Of a stretch of 52,914 bases of DNA, positions 10,815 to 22,048 are shown piece after piece (position 1 is the stretch's first letter; each line of letters starts with the position of its first letter). The translations under genes were made by a program, and so were the position numbers. Location of the stretch: the NCBI GenBank assembly GCA_003988855.1, contig QYAI01000168.1, forward strand, positions 1-52,914, written 5' to 3'. The notes beneath the pieces are model-generated. The model was given only the letters and a program-made list of their open reading frames with translations, was not told the origin of the DNA and made no database searches. The DNA is from Arachnopeziza araneosa (taxonomy: Eukaryota > Ascomycota > Leotiomycetes > Helotiales > Arachnopezizaceae).

Positions 10815-11865
10815 TATCTGGGAGTCAAAACTTCTTTGGAAGTGAAAGCACGAGAGAACAGTGAGTTTCACCAAGTTCAGTTGTGGGAAAGAACAAAACC
10901 CAAGATTGACGGCGCAAACAGATGGCTGACGGAGCCAACAACCAGGATTCCCAGCTCCGCTTATCTCTTGACATGTGTTTTGTGGGAGCGGATCACACAC
11001 GTTCTGACTAGCATGCTGGCACCGACTATTGTTTTCGTGGAAGGATCCTTTATGTGGGTAAGCAACAGTTTACCACATGAGATAATGCAGCTGTCCAAAC
11101 TGCGACCCAGCGGTGGACATTTGGCCCCACATAAATCATCTTGGATCCGGGTGTTTTTGTGCCCCTGTAATAAGCCACGCTGATATCCCATGTGTGCTTT
11201 GCATTTAACCCTATTTGTGTTGCCTAACGGTAAGACGCAATAATTTTGTACGCCCGTCCCAATAATAAATACTGTAAACGTACATGATCCACTTAATACA
11301 GACTTGAATTCGGAACCCTTGATACGGGCTTGCCGGTCTCTGCTTTCCCGCACGTGTAACAGTTGTACAATATTTTCTCCTTACTTTCCAACAATATGCA
11401 ATGCAGTGCTACTACTTCTTCTGTTGCGAGTCGTCCTATCACCTTTCTTGATCCAAGTTACGAGTTGGCCTATCGCTGTTCTTGATCTACATATCAGCTA
11501 TAAGCTTACCATCCATAGTTCTCACCTCTTTGTGGAGATGCAGATCACAGGCATTTCAATATGCACGCGCTAATCTGCTTCAAGCAACTATCATGAGCCC
11601 GCTGTTGAATCCTATGTCGCCAAATTTACCGAGTTCCAGCTACTGAACGGAGAATTTCACAGAGAATTTCTAGATACGCACCCCAACGTCCTTCCTTCAC
11701 CCTTGTGGAACGAGACTCCATTGTGCCGCGGCATTTGCCCCGTCGGGGGGAGATTCCTTCGTTCGCCTGCTTTCATTTTCTTGATTCTTAAACTGGTACT
11801 CCTGTCTATCTTGGTGTGTCAGTATCTTCTTCGAATTTGAGGCTCTTTTTATCAGATCGTGAATC
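10815..11865. promoter_or_regulatory. Divergent intergenic region between the hydrolase and PAQR genes
   Basis: About 1.05 kb separating two head-to-head genes, so it should hold both promoters. Short frames such as 11304-11573 have no domain signal. Pyrimidine-rich runs precede the PAQR start. Confidence 0.4.
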
Positions 11866-13023
11866 ATGATCAAAAATCGGTTCCATGCATCGGTCACCAC
11901 GGCCACGGCCATGCCCACGCCTGAATCCAATCTGAAATCTTCCCCACTGCCACCGGCATCGCTGCCTCTTCTCTTCGCCTCGGGGGAACCGCTTCCCCAC
12001 TGGATGTCAAATGATCCCTTGATATTGAGTGGCTACCGCCGCCCCACAGGCTCGTTCATAGCTTGCTTTCAGTCTTTGTTTTATGTCCATAATGAGACCG
12101 TCAGTATATGGTCGCATTTTCTGACTGCGATCATTTTCGGCTGCTTTGTATGGCAGAGTTTTTTGTATGGGGACACGGCGGAGAATTGGAGAGACTGGGT
12201 AGTTGTGAGGTATTACATGCTCAGCGGCATTGCATGCATGATGTTCAGTGTACGCAAGATTGACCCCTTTCCATTCGTATCACTTTGCGTTCTTAATCTT
12301 TTTCTTCTCGTGTTCTTGTTCTTCACTGTAGATAGATTTCTAAGCTAATCCGAGATATCAAAAGGCATCATACCACTGCATAAGCTGCCATTCTGAGCAC
12401 GTAGATAAATTCTGTCTCAAACTTGACTACTTAGGTATCGTCTTCAGTACAGTCGCAACTGGTGTCTCATCCGTCTATTTCGTTTTCCGCAGTGTATTAG
12501 ATGAATGGTTACTAGCAAAGGTGTACATTGGAACAATTTTCTTCTTGGGACTTTTATCTTTTTGGGTTGTTTTAGATTCAAGACTTGATGGTCCTCACGT
12601 TGCGTTTGTGAGGTAGGTGTTCTTCTGATTGGCTAGAAGAAGAAAACTAACTTCTGAATAAAGATCTGTAGTTTTTGGTTTAGTCTGCGCATGCTCCTAC
12701 CTACCCATATTGCATGCCTTTTTGCTCGACGAAATAGACACTTCTCAATACCCTATTTCGTCGTTTCTATCATGCAGCATGATGAATGTTGTTGGAGTTG
12801 CATTTTACGTTACTAGAACTCCTGAAAAACAATTTCCAGGCAGATTCGATATTTGGGTTTGTTATTCCTCTTCCCACTTCTTTCAGTCTGTGGTTTGCCG
12901 GCTGATACTGATGGCGAATAGGGAGCGAGCCATCAGATTTTCCATATTATTGTTGCTGCCAGTCAGCTTTTCCATCTCTGGGCTTTAAGCATTTGCTTGT
13001 CGTACAACGGCGCTTTCGCTTGA
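11866..13023 (+). CDS. PAQR / haemolysin III-family seven-helix membrane protein
   Basis: Model: 11866-12249, 12365-12612, 12664-12856, 12922-13023; 308 residues. The introns are supported by phase and by branch sites (CTAAT near 12345, ACTAAC near 12645). Family metal-site motifs are present: HNETVSIWSH before helix 1, ASYHCISCHSEHV after helix 2, and GASHQIFHIIVAA before the last helix. These motifs place the conserved Ser, Asp/Glu and His residues of adiponectin-receptor and yeast Izh proteins. Known family roles are zinc/lipid homeostasis signalling and ceramidase-like hydrolysis. The N-terminus is a short cytosolic tail rich in Pro and Ser. A second in-frame Met at 11908 is an alternative start. 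The stop follows closely after the last helix, normal for the family. Confidence 0.9.
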
Positions 13024-13917
13024 ATAGAATATGATCAGTGCTGGTGACTGTTGTGTAGGGAGATGAGATAGATGAGTGTGTGATCCTAGTTTCAGAGATG
13101 CTGAGCTGGTTCCGTTTCGATTTATAGACCAGATATATTAAGGTAGAAGTGATCCACCAAGAATATTGTTGTTCCTTTTCAACGAGGATGCTCAACTTCT
13201 TCATTTAGAGTTTAGACAGAATAGACAGCAAAGTTTTTGAAGCAGGCTGAACTCCACAAAGATCAAAGTCTTAGCTGGGATATTTATACTTGATGTCTTT
13301 GCAAACAAAAGTGATCATTAATTCTGTTGTAGAATGAACATTAGTAAATGCACATGTTATTACTTCTTCTACACCTTAATCTTTTGCACTGTAACTACAG
13401 TTTTCAATCTTTAATTTATATCTTGTAGAAAGGTTGTAAGGTCCAGATTTATTTAGTCGATTCCAGAAGAAGTACACGCAACAAAGACTCTTTAGAAAAG
13501 AGATCCTGTTCTCTGATGTACATATTATGCACTGAATGTCGACACGGATAAATATGAATAGAATAAATATACACTAAGCTAAGAGACTTGAGTTGCTTCT
13601 ATTCTTCGATATGAATATCTAACCCATCTCTTGCACGCTCTTCCTAGAGAGAAGTTGTACATCATTAATAAAACAGTTAAACTTACCTCATTTCTCCTCA
13701 AACCGCATTGGCCGAAGGCTAAAATCAATACACGGATACATAGACACACAGAAAGTAGGAAAAGTTTCTCTGTCTTACAGAATTACTATTTTTGTCGGAT
13801 TACAAAATTCCTCTTACACTATGTTTCTGGCTCTAGCAGTACCGGTTTGCTAATCTTACTTCTACTTCCAGGATTATGATTATTACACTTCAACTTAGAA
13901 AGAACATTCAAGTTTGC
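13024..13917. other. Intergenic region, no gene seen
   Basis: About 900 AT-rich bases between the PAQR stop and the end of the HET-ankyrin pseudogene. No coding or RNA signal is recognised. Confidence 0.45.
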
Positions 13918-16900
13918 CTATCCCGCAACCTGTAAGCTTCTTGTTCTTAGGTAGCTTACAACATCATTGTGACCAGCAACGATTGCATACTCTTCAACAG
14001 TTCTCGCAACGTCCACCTTATCGACTTTTACACTTACCTCCCCGGTATCAGCAGTTCCGAATACAAAGGTATACCGAGATCTTGCCCACATGCTAAACCC
14101 CTCATCGCACAGAATTTTGACACATTCCAAATCGCCTTTCGAGCTGGCGATATGAAGAGGCGAAATAAGACCATGATCCCTAGCAAAATCATATTCATCC
14201 ATATATGATTTCAGTACGCGTAAGGTTTCTGCGCTCCCTGACAGCGAAGCAAAATGCTAGGCGGTAAAAAGAATATCTAACGCATTTTCACGAGGCTCTT
14301 TTGACAATGAAAGTATTTCAATTAGCCTGTGGTTGCCATGACGGCACGCGGCATGCAGCGGTATTCGACCGTATTGTCTTTAGCTTGAATCGCTGCGCCT
14401 TTGGATATTAATAGCGAGCAGACTTCAAAAGATCCCACTGCAGCTGCATGAAATAGTGGCGTTCTTCCCCATTTGTCTCTGGAATCAATAATCATAGGGT
14501 CCCAGTCGATTACCCATTTGGCTACGTAGACTTGTTGACTGCAGAAGCTTTGTGCAACATTTTTCTCCCTGGGCATTAGACTCGTGAAGCAACCAACTTA
14601 AGCCCTCGGATTCTACGAGGATGGCAAGTTTTCCAAGAATATTTTCCGCTTGTTCAGAGTGAATGAACAACGCAATATAATTGGCCAACGTATCACAAAC
14701 GGAAAATAGTGATGAAAAGCTCAAACCATCCCGGGCCATCTTCGCTGTAAACAAGTGCTCGAGAATTCCAGTATGTCCCATTATGATAGCCAAATGAACG
14801 TACGTAAGACCTGTTGAGTTTAATTAAAACATATCTGCATCATTTCTGAGAATAATGTGAATAGCAGCTATGGAATCGAATAACGATGCCCAATGAAGTG
14901 GTGTAAACCCCTGAGACAGCCCGAGTAGATGAAGCTTTTTGATTTTCGCTTATTTTATCGAGCGAGCTATCTATCACAGCCATGCTCAGGGGGTTCGATA
15001 CGAGTTTTTGGACGGCTTCGGCATCGTTTTCAATACATGCTCCGATTAAATTATGCAAATGAGCAGGGCAGATTGCGCCTTGGGTCGCCATCCATTGATA
15101 ATGTGTCCAGACTCTCGGGTTCTCAATTGATGCTGTTACAGCATGGCGGATCGCTTCCAAGGTTTTATGGCGTAGGGCCACACCATCCTGCTGAAGGACC
15201 CGAATTTTATCAGTTGAATAATCAAGATTGGTGACGTCAATTCCCACTGATTCCTCGAGAATCAAGGGTGCTGCAAGACGTGCGTACTGAAAAAGCTTAA
15301 GATCATGAGTGATAGCGCCAACAGTGGTGTCTTCCAGTTCGTGTAAGTTCTCTGCTCTTAGAGAGACCTGCCAGTTGCCTCGTTGATGATCTAGACTCAC
15401 GCTGAATATGATCTCAGAGGAAGATTCTCTACCAAAGCGTACTACAGTTCTCCTAGTGCTGTCATCTGACGTCCAAGCTTGGACGTGTGACAAAGTTGTC
15501 TCCAGAGGCTCCTCGTAGGAGGATTTGAGCCAATCACACCAAGTATTCCATGATACAACCTTTTTCGTGGCGACCGAGAGGCCGACAAAAATTTCCAAGA
15601 AAATTGGTTTCGATACATTTTTAGTAGCCTTGAACCGAAAACCCGCTATAATACCCTCGCGGTGGGATAATCCTGGCCAAATAGTGTGCTTTTTCTCGTT
15701 CCACTGGTTGCGAGGCCATCCTTCAATTATATCGACACCAATTTTCTGAATAATATTTGAGCCTGGAAAAGCAATTTCTGGCATCAATAGAACCAGCCGC
15801 TGTCGTACGAAGACTTCTCTGTACTCATGGTTAGTACATCTTTCAATTACGGATGGAGACATATCGAAAGTCTGATCGCTGAGCAAACGGGCATACTGAC
15901 TACCCCCAAGTGCTGCGAGTTGAAATGCAGCTCTTGAAGATTGTCCGCGGTGCTCTTTTCCAGTTCTGTAGGGCGAGCAGTCAAGTATGGCATTGAATTT
16001 AGAGGGACTTGTGTCAGCTGGCAGGAGATTGAAATGAACCTGTAGTCCGACATTCGTCATTGAAGATGGAGTGCTTCTTTTTAATGCATCAGTGGGTAGG
16101 GGGTGAATCTGGCCAGAGTTTTTGAAGCAAGCCGGGCTCGGCGCAAGGAGGCCAGAGAGCCTAGAGTCTGGGCCCGGATATTTTGTAGTTGATGTCCATG
16201 CAAACAAGGATTGGTCGTTATTCCCTGTTAAAAGAGGAACGTCGGCATAATTTGCCAATGAAGAATACCAATAGCTTTTGATTCCAAACTACAAACCTTT
16301 AAAAATTTCTTCCTCCAGTCGAATGAATGCTTTCATGCCCTCGCCGTACAGAAGGGGCATATTGACATCAAAGATGCCCATGAAGCAATAGGCAAGATCC
16401 TCTGACCGTGTGATTTCACAGTCTGAAGCCCATTCCATCCGGCTAGCGATGCTGAGATCCATCAAGGAGCGTGATCCGTCCAGTATCTCAATTGTAATGC
16501 CAGTGATGTTGCAGATGAGATCCCGAAGTCCATTCACGTCTCTCTTTGTCCCTAGGAATTTCCGATTCTTAGAGTAGAAATGGATGCTGTTGGGAGCAAT
16601 AAGCTCTTGTAGTGTCCAGCCTCGCGTAAATCACCTACTTGATCGCATTGCGTGAATGACATCGTCATCCAGAACGAGTTCCTCATCCAACTCATGGCTA
16701 CATTCAACGTCGCTCAACAGCGCATAACAAACAGCGGACCCTTGATACCAGCGAAACATGTTATTTATCGCCTCCGAGAGCTCAGCGCTAGATGATTTGT
16801 CGATGCAGCAGGTATCCACCCAAAGGAACTCCAGACCTTGAGATAGAGCCAAGCGTGCAGCGTCTCGAATTTTAGCGAACCCAATCTTGAGCGAGACTGG

Positions 16901-17068
16901 GCTTGTAGCGATATCTTCTCCAGAGTGTTTGATTGCAGCGGCTTGCATGCCCTGAAGCGTAACTTCATCCTCATCATTGCCCCATGTGTGTGATAGGATT
17001 GCGTATGGGGGGAGGTCATTTTCGCGCTTGTTGACGAGCTTGAACGTAGAGACGTCAAGCAATCTCAT
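13918..17068 (-). pseudogene. HET-domain ankyrin-repeat protein, inactivated
   Basis: The start MRLLDVSTFKLVNK and PPYAILSHTWGNDEDEVTL, LEFLWVDTCCIDK, then FTRGWTLQELIAP and FMGIFDVNMPLLYGEG form a full HET domain of the HET-E/HET-D kind. A TGA at 16631-16633 stands where the family has Trp in SRWFTRGW. After an intron (16225-16296) a long open middle region follows, then ankyrin repeats (GFTPLHWAS, GLTYVHLAI, WGRTPLFHAAA, RIPLHAACRHG, LISPLHIASSKG). That tail is cut by TAA at 14824-14826, TAG at 14257-14259 and two apparent frameshifts (about 14500-14580 and near 14365, the latter explained by loss of one G). All three stops fit C-to-T at CpA. Intact relatives trigger cell death on non-self recognition; this copy cannot make the full protein. 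Confidence 0.85.
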
Positions 17069-18423
17069 TCTGACTAGAATTTCCTATAGTAAAAGTGGAT
17101 ACAAGATCATATAGATAACTCTACTTCATGTATGAAGAGGTTTTCATATACAAGGCTGGGCGGCTTTGCTGTCTGTCACACGTGTTAGCGAGCTTCAACC
17201 ACGTAATGTAAATTTCTTCAGAAAACCAGGGTAGTCAGATGCTTATCGTTTATTGTATAGAGTTTTTATGGATTTTAGTAGAGTAAAGATTGTAGTATTT
17301 AAGCTTCGACTTTATGATTTCCTGACGCTTTAGCGAAGACGAATTTGAACCGCCTCGTAGTAAAAGTGGGGTACCTAACTTTACGTTGTGTATAGAAGAT
17401 CTGGGCCACTCAATCCTTCTTAAGGCGCAGTATTCCAGGATAATCGGGAATAAATTTCCTACCAGTTTGCCAAATGACTTGCAATAACGTGAAAAAGATT
17501 TTCGAATCAACGGAACAGCCCTAGCCTGGCTTTATCATCGTTTTCGATACTTGACCAAATCTTGTATTCAAAGAATCACAATAAGACTTCTCGTCTGATG
17601 ACCATCATATCCAGGCTTATAGTAAGACTATCCCACCTCATTTAGAGCAAAACCTAATCCCCATGCTAAACCCGGGAAACACAATTCGTCTCCCAAGTTT
17701 ATTTCGTAGATCAAATACGCCCTAAAAAGCCTTTCATGCAAGGCTTTCAGTGATAACGATATGTTTATTCCCCTCCACTGTGACTGAATGTTAGCTTACA
17801 ACTTTTCAACGTTGATGAGTTTTAGGATAGGAGAGCAATCGTCTTGGATGTAGGCTGGAGAATGGTAGGTTGAAAAGGAAATAAAAGAATGAGGATGGTG
17901 ATATAGTATTGCTCAAGTTCACCCTGCTGATAAATTTCCCGACGTGCATCGCTTGAAATCCCAAAGCTCACTGATGCAAGATGAGTAAATCAAATGTAAA
18001 AGCGGAAAAGACTGGTATCCATTCAGTATAGAGCAGTAACACGAGGAAAGAGAAATCAGCTCCCGGTTGAAATGGGTATATTTTCTATCTACCTATCTTA
18101 TTTTCTCCCCCACCATCTAGCTAGCCAGTCTTCATGGCAAGATCACCCCTTATGGTCGCAAAATCGTTGATTTCCTCATAATAGAATTATGTACGCCAGC
18201 CCACTCCTCTTTGGATGTCCGGTTGATGGATCATCCCTATGCATGTTGAACCCTCGCTAAATCATGTTATCGTTACCAAAAAGAAAATGCTTTTGTCTTT
18301 ATGCAGCCCAGCCAGAAACGCCGATGTTGAGATCGTTCCATCACAGGCTCAAATGAATTGAAAGTCGTGAAGTCATTCGACGCCATATCCCAGCCCCATG
18401 GTATTTTGAAAAAAAGAAAAACC
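17069..18423. other. Intergenic region, no gene seen
   Basis: About 1.35 kb holding the presumed promoter of the HET-ankyrin pseudogene and the 3' region of the methionine synthase gene. A minus-strand frame at 17250-17510 shows no domain or composition that supports a gene. Confidence 0.45.
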
Positions 18424-20842
18424 CTATTTCTTGGCATATTTCTCACGGTAGAACTTGGCAGCGTTGACCATATTAGTCAATGCAGCCTTGGTCTCCTTCC
18501 ACTGACGGGTCTTGAGACCACAGTCAGGGTCAATCCAGAGTTGTTCTGGCTTGAGGTATTGCAACATCTCCTCAATTCTGTCCTTGATCTCTTGCTCAGA
18601 TGGGACACGAGGAGAGTGGATGTCGTAGACACCTGGGCCGATGTGGCGGGGGTAGGCCTCATCGACGAAGACTTTGAGGAGTTTAGCATCGGATTTGCTG
18701 TTCTCAATGGAGAGGACATCAGCATCGAGAGCGGCAATGGCGTGGAAGAAGTCTTGGAATTCGGAGTAGCAGAAATGCGAGTGGATCTGGGTAGAGTCCT
18801 CGACACCAGAAACTGAGAGACGGAAAGACTCAACAGCCCACTTGAGATAGGCATCACGTTCCTTGCCAGATCGGAGTGGAAGACCCTCACGAAGAGCAGG
18901 CTCATCGACTTGAATGACATAGACACCAGCTGCCTCAAGGTCAACAACCTCATCGCGGAGAGCGAGAGCAAGTTGCTCAGCTTGGACAGATTGATGAACG
19001 TCATCACGAGGGAAGGACCAACGGAGACAGGTGATGGGACCAGTCAACATGCCCTTCATTGGCTTCTTGGAGATGGAGACAGCGTACTTAGATTCTTTAA
19101 CAGTCATTGGTGCTGGTCGAGAGATGTCACCAACAACGATAGGAGGACGAACGCATCGAGAGCCATAGGATTGGACCCAAGCGTGAGTGGTGAAGGCATA
19201 ACCATCAAGACGCTCACCGAAATATTGAACCATGTCATTTCGCTCAGGTTCACCGTGAACATAGACATCAAGATCAAGCTCCTCTTGGACCTTGACAACT
19301 TCCTGGATCTCCTTCTCGATGAACTTCTCGTACTCTTCGGCAGTGATTTCACCCTTGGTGAACTTGTTGCGTTGAATACGGATCTCCTTAGTCTGAGGGA
19401 AAGAACCGATGGTGGTGGTGGGGAATAGAGGAAGGCCAAGGGACTTTTGCTGAGCAGCAATGCGGGTGGGGAATTCGGATTTTCTGTTGTACATCTGAGG
19501 GGTAATCTTGGATTGACGGTCCTTGACCTCTGGGTTGTTGGTTCGCTTGGATGTTGCACGAGACTGGACAGATTTGGCGTTGGCCTCGAGTTGTTCTCGG
19601 ACAGCAGCCGGGCCTTCAGTGACAGCCTTGGCAATCACGGCGACCTCAGAAGCCTTCTCAACAGCGAAAGAGAACCAGTCCGCAATTTCGGGATCAAGCT
19701 TCTTCTCGCTGGCGAGAGTGTGTGGGGTGTGGAGAAGGGATGAGGAGGTGGCAACAATGACACGTTCCTTGCCGAGCTTCTGGATAGCAGTCTCGACAGT
19801 CTCAATAGCACGCTTGAGGTTGGTCTTCCAGATGTTACGTCCATCAACAACACCAGCAGAGAGAATGGTCTTTGAGCCTAAGGCGCCAATGACAGTCTCG
19901 AGTTGTTCTGGGTTGCGGACCAAGTCAACGTGGACAGCATACACGTCCTTTGGAACAGCCTCAATGTTATGGACGATGTCACCAAAGTAGGTAGCGAAAA
20001 CAATCTTTGGGATCTTGCTACCAAGAGCAGCGAACTTCTCGTATGTTGGCTTGAAGGCAGCCTTGACCTTGGCTGGAAGATCTTGAACGAGAATTGGCTC
20101 ATCGATTTGGACAGTCTCAGCACCAGCCTCCTTCAATTTGGTAAGGAGCTCCTCATAGATAGGGATGAGCTTCTCGAGAAGGTCGATGGGTTGGACCTTT
20201 TGGTCACGGTCTGCTTTACCGAGGTGGAGGAAGGAGACGGGTCCGACAAGAACAGGGCGGGTAGTAATACCAGCTTCCTTGGCCTCAATGAACTCGACAA
20301 CAGCCTTTGGGTTTGAGTTGAGCTTAAAGGTCTGGTTGTCTTGAAGTGTAGGCTTGACGTAATGGTAGTTCGAATCAAACCATTTCACCATCTCCAAACT
20401 GGGGACATCAATGCCCTCCTTTTGGTGACCGCGGCCCATAGCGAAGTATTCGTCGATGGGATCGAGATTCTGACTCGTATAACGCGGGGGTGCGGCCTGT
20501 GAAGGATTCATTAGAAATGACTAGCGCCGGGATTATGCAAAGCTTACACCGAAGTCTTGGATCTGGTGAAGAACTTGATCATAGAGAGCGAAATCATTGC
20601 TGGGGATGACATCGACACCAGCTTTCTTCTGGATGGTCCAGTGCTCCAAACGGAGTCTCTTAGCTTCGGCGAGGAGATCTGCTTGGGAGAGCTTTCCGCC
20701 CCAGTAAGCTTCGGTGGCCTTCTTCAGGTCACGGTTGGCTCCCATACGAGGGAAACCAAGGATGGAGCTGTCATTGAGAGGTTAACTTGGGTTCTCGAGC
20801 TGAAATAATACCACAGGCAATTGAAACTTACGATTGAACCAT
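18424..20842 (-). CDS. MET6: Cobalamin-independent methionine synthase (5-methyltetrahydropteroyltriglutamate-homocysteine methyltransferase)
   Basis: Model: complement of 18424-20496, 20548-20767, 20832-20842; 767 residues, the standard length of fungal Met6. The first exon has only 11 bases (MVQ plus two bases), joined to SILGFPRMGANRDLKKA, the universal MetE/Met6 N-terminus. The C-terminal catalytic domain shows IGSFPQT, VHGEPERNDMVQYFGE, VDEPALREGLPLR, IHSHFCYSEF (zinc His and Cys) and WIDPDCGLKTR (zinc Cys). It transfers the methyl group of polyglutamylated methyl-tetrahydrofolate to homocysteine in the cytosol, the last step of methionine synthesis, which feeds the AdoMet pool. Codon choice is strongly biased, as expected of a highly expressed gene; this also opens long frames in the other readings. 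A long upstream frame overlaps the start. Confidence 0.98.
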
Positions 20843-21129
20843 GATTGTGGTGTTGTGGGCTGTAAAAGGTGAGGAATAAGCTCGAGTGAGCGAGGATTGC
20901 GTGCTGGAAATCCTACACGACCGGTATCGGAAGAAGCGTAAGGATTGAATTCTACTGTAGTAGTAGAAGTGAATGCAGCAGAAGGTGAAGAGGGATCCTC
21001 CTGGAGCTTCTCGGAGATGATATGGGGAAGAAAAGGTTGAGGAGGGAGAGAATGTTGAGGAGAGAGAGCGGTGTGTTGTTTAAGGTGGAAGAAATTATCT
21101 GTGGTGGGATGCTCCTCAATTGGCGCCAT
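20782..21129 (-). promoter_or_regulatory. 115-codon upstream open reading frame overlapping the MET6 start
   Basis: An ATG at 21127-21129, about 285 bases upstream of the MET6 ATG on the same strand, opens a frame that runs across the MET6 start codon in another phase. In genomic sequence it ends at 20782 inside intron 1; after splicing it would end shortly into exon 2. The product (MAPIEEHPTTDNFFHLKQH at the start) is rich in Pro, Ser and His and is not recognised. If the transcript starts upstream of 21129, ribosomes using this ATG would bypass the MET6 start. It may instead lie outside the mRNA or be removed by a leader intron. Confidence 0.4.
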
Positions 21130-22048
21130 CGAGCTAGGGCCAAGTGGGGGATAGTGGCATTCTCACGTGGTCAGCAAGCCCGAGCTTCTTTCGTTCGGTT
21201 TCCATGAGTTGAATCCTTCAATATCACCAAGATTCCATCGTGACAAGTATGCAGGATTCCTCTCTTGACATAAATTTTGAGGCTCCTGCGCTACTTTACT
21301 GCCGTTTCTAGCTTGTTGCTGCATGCAAGCCCCATCCAGGCACCCTACGAGGAGGTTCTCCGGTTCTCCCAATCAATCTTTGCATTTCTCGGGGGTGAGG
21401 CTAAAGGGTAGGTATAGCGTAGTAGCTACAAGAGAATCACTTTCTCTTTTTCTCAAGCTTTCGGCTTGAGGTATGCTTGGCCTCCTATTTCTCCACAATC
21501 GATTGCTTTTCGCATCATCATTCAAGCCTCCGGGATTCGGACCTTTGCTTACTGAAACTGGGAGTTCCGGACCTTCACTCCGATATTCTCTGCTTAACGA
21601 AGTTTTACTGGTATATAATCAAGATCTCTACCATTTATTTCATGACTGTTTGAACGCAGTTGCATAGTTGCATTTGAGCCATCTGGATTTGGTTCATGTT
21701 TCTTCCCTCAATCTCCAAGTCGGGTTGACAGCTTCTGAGAGTGGGGTAAATTGCTCCGAAGTGGGGAATATTGACTGCAACTAATTTTATCAATTTATTG
21801 ATCAACACCACGCGATTCAGAAAAACTAAATCGGTAGAAGCTCCGAAGTATTCTCAGACTTCTAAGCTCCTGAAATATAGCTGCTTTTATAATACGCAAT
21901 GGAGCTGTAAACTTAGAAAGTGACCTCAACTACCAGGAAGCTTTCTTCAGGCATTACAGGGAATGGACTTTCACCTTCAATTTCCAAAATAGACTCGTTA
22001 CTTTGTCCATATTACCTATTCAATCTCTTCTCTAGTCATCAATAGGCA
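21130..22048. other. Intergenic region upstream of MET6
   Basis: About 920 bases between the MET6 leader and the 3' end of the pseudokinase gene. No gene-like frame is seen. Confidence 0.45.

Noticed and set aside
11304..11573. 89-codon hydrophobic frame between the hydrolase and PAQR genes
   Set aside because: No signal peptide pattern, no family, and it lies in the expected promoter region.
14500..14600. An intron that would rescue the ankyrin frame
   Set aside because: Candidate donors and acceptors give the wrong phase, so a frameshift is the simpler explanation.
18477..20378. Several long frames in other phases inside MET6
   Set aside because: They are by-products of strong codon bias in MET6, which explains the whole interval with an intact 767-residue enzyme.
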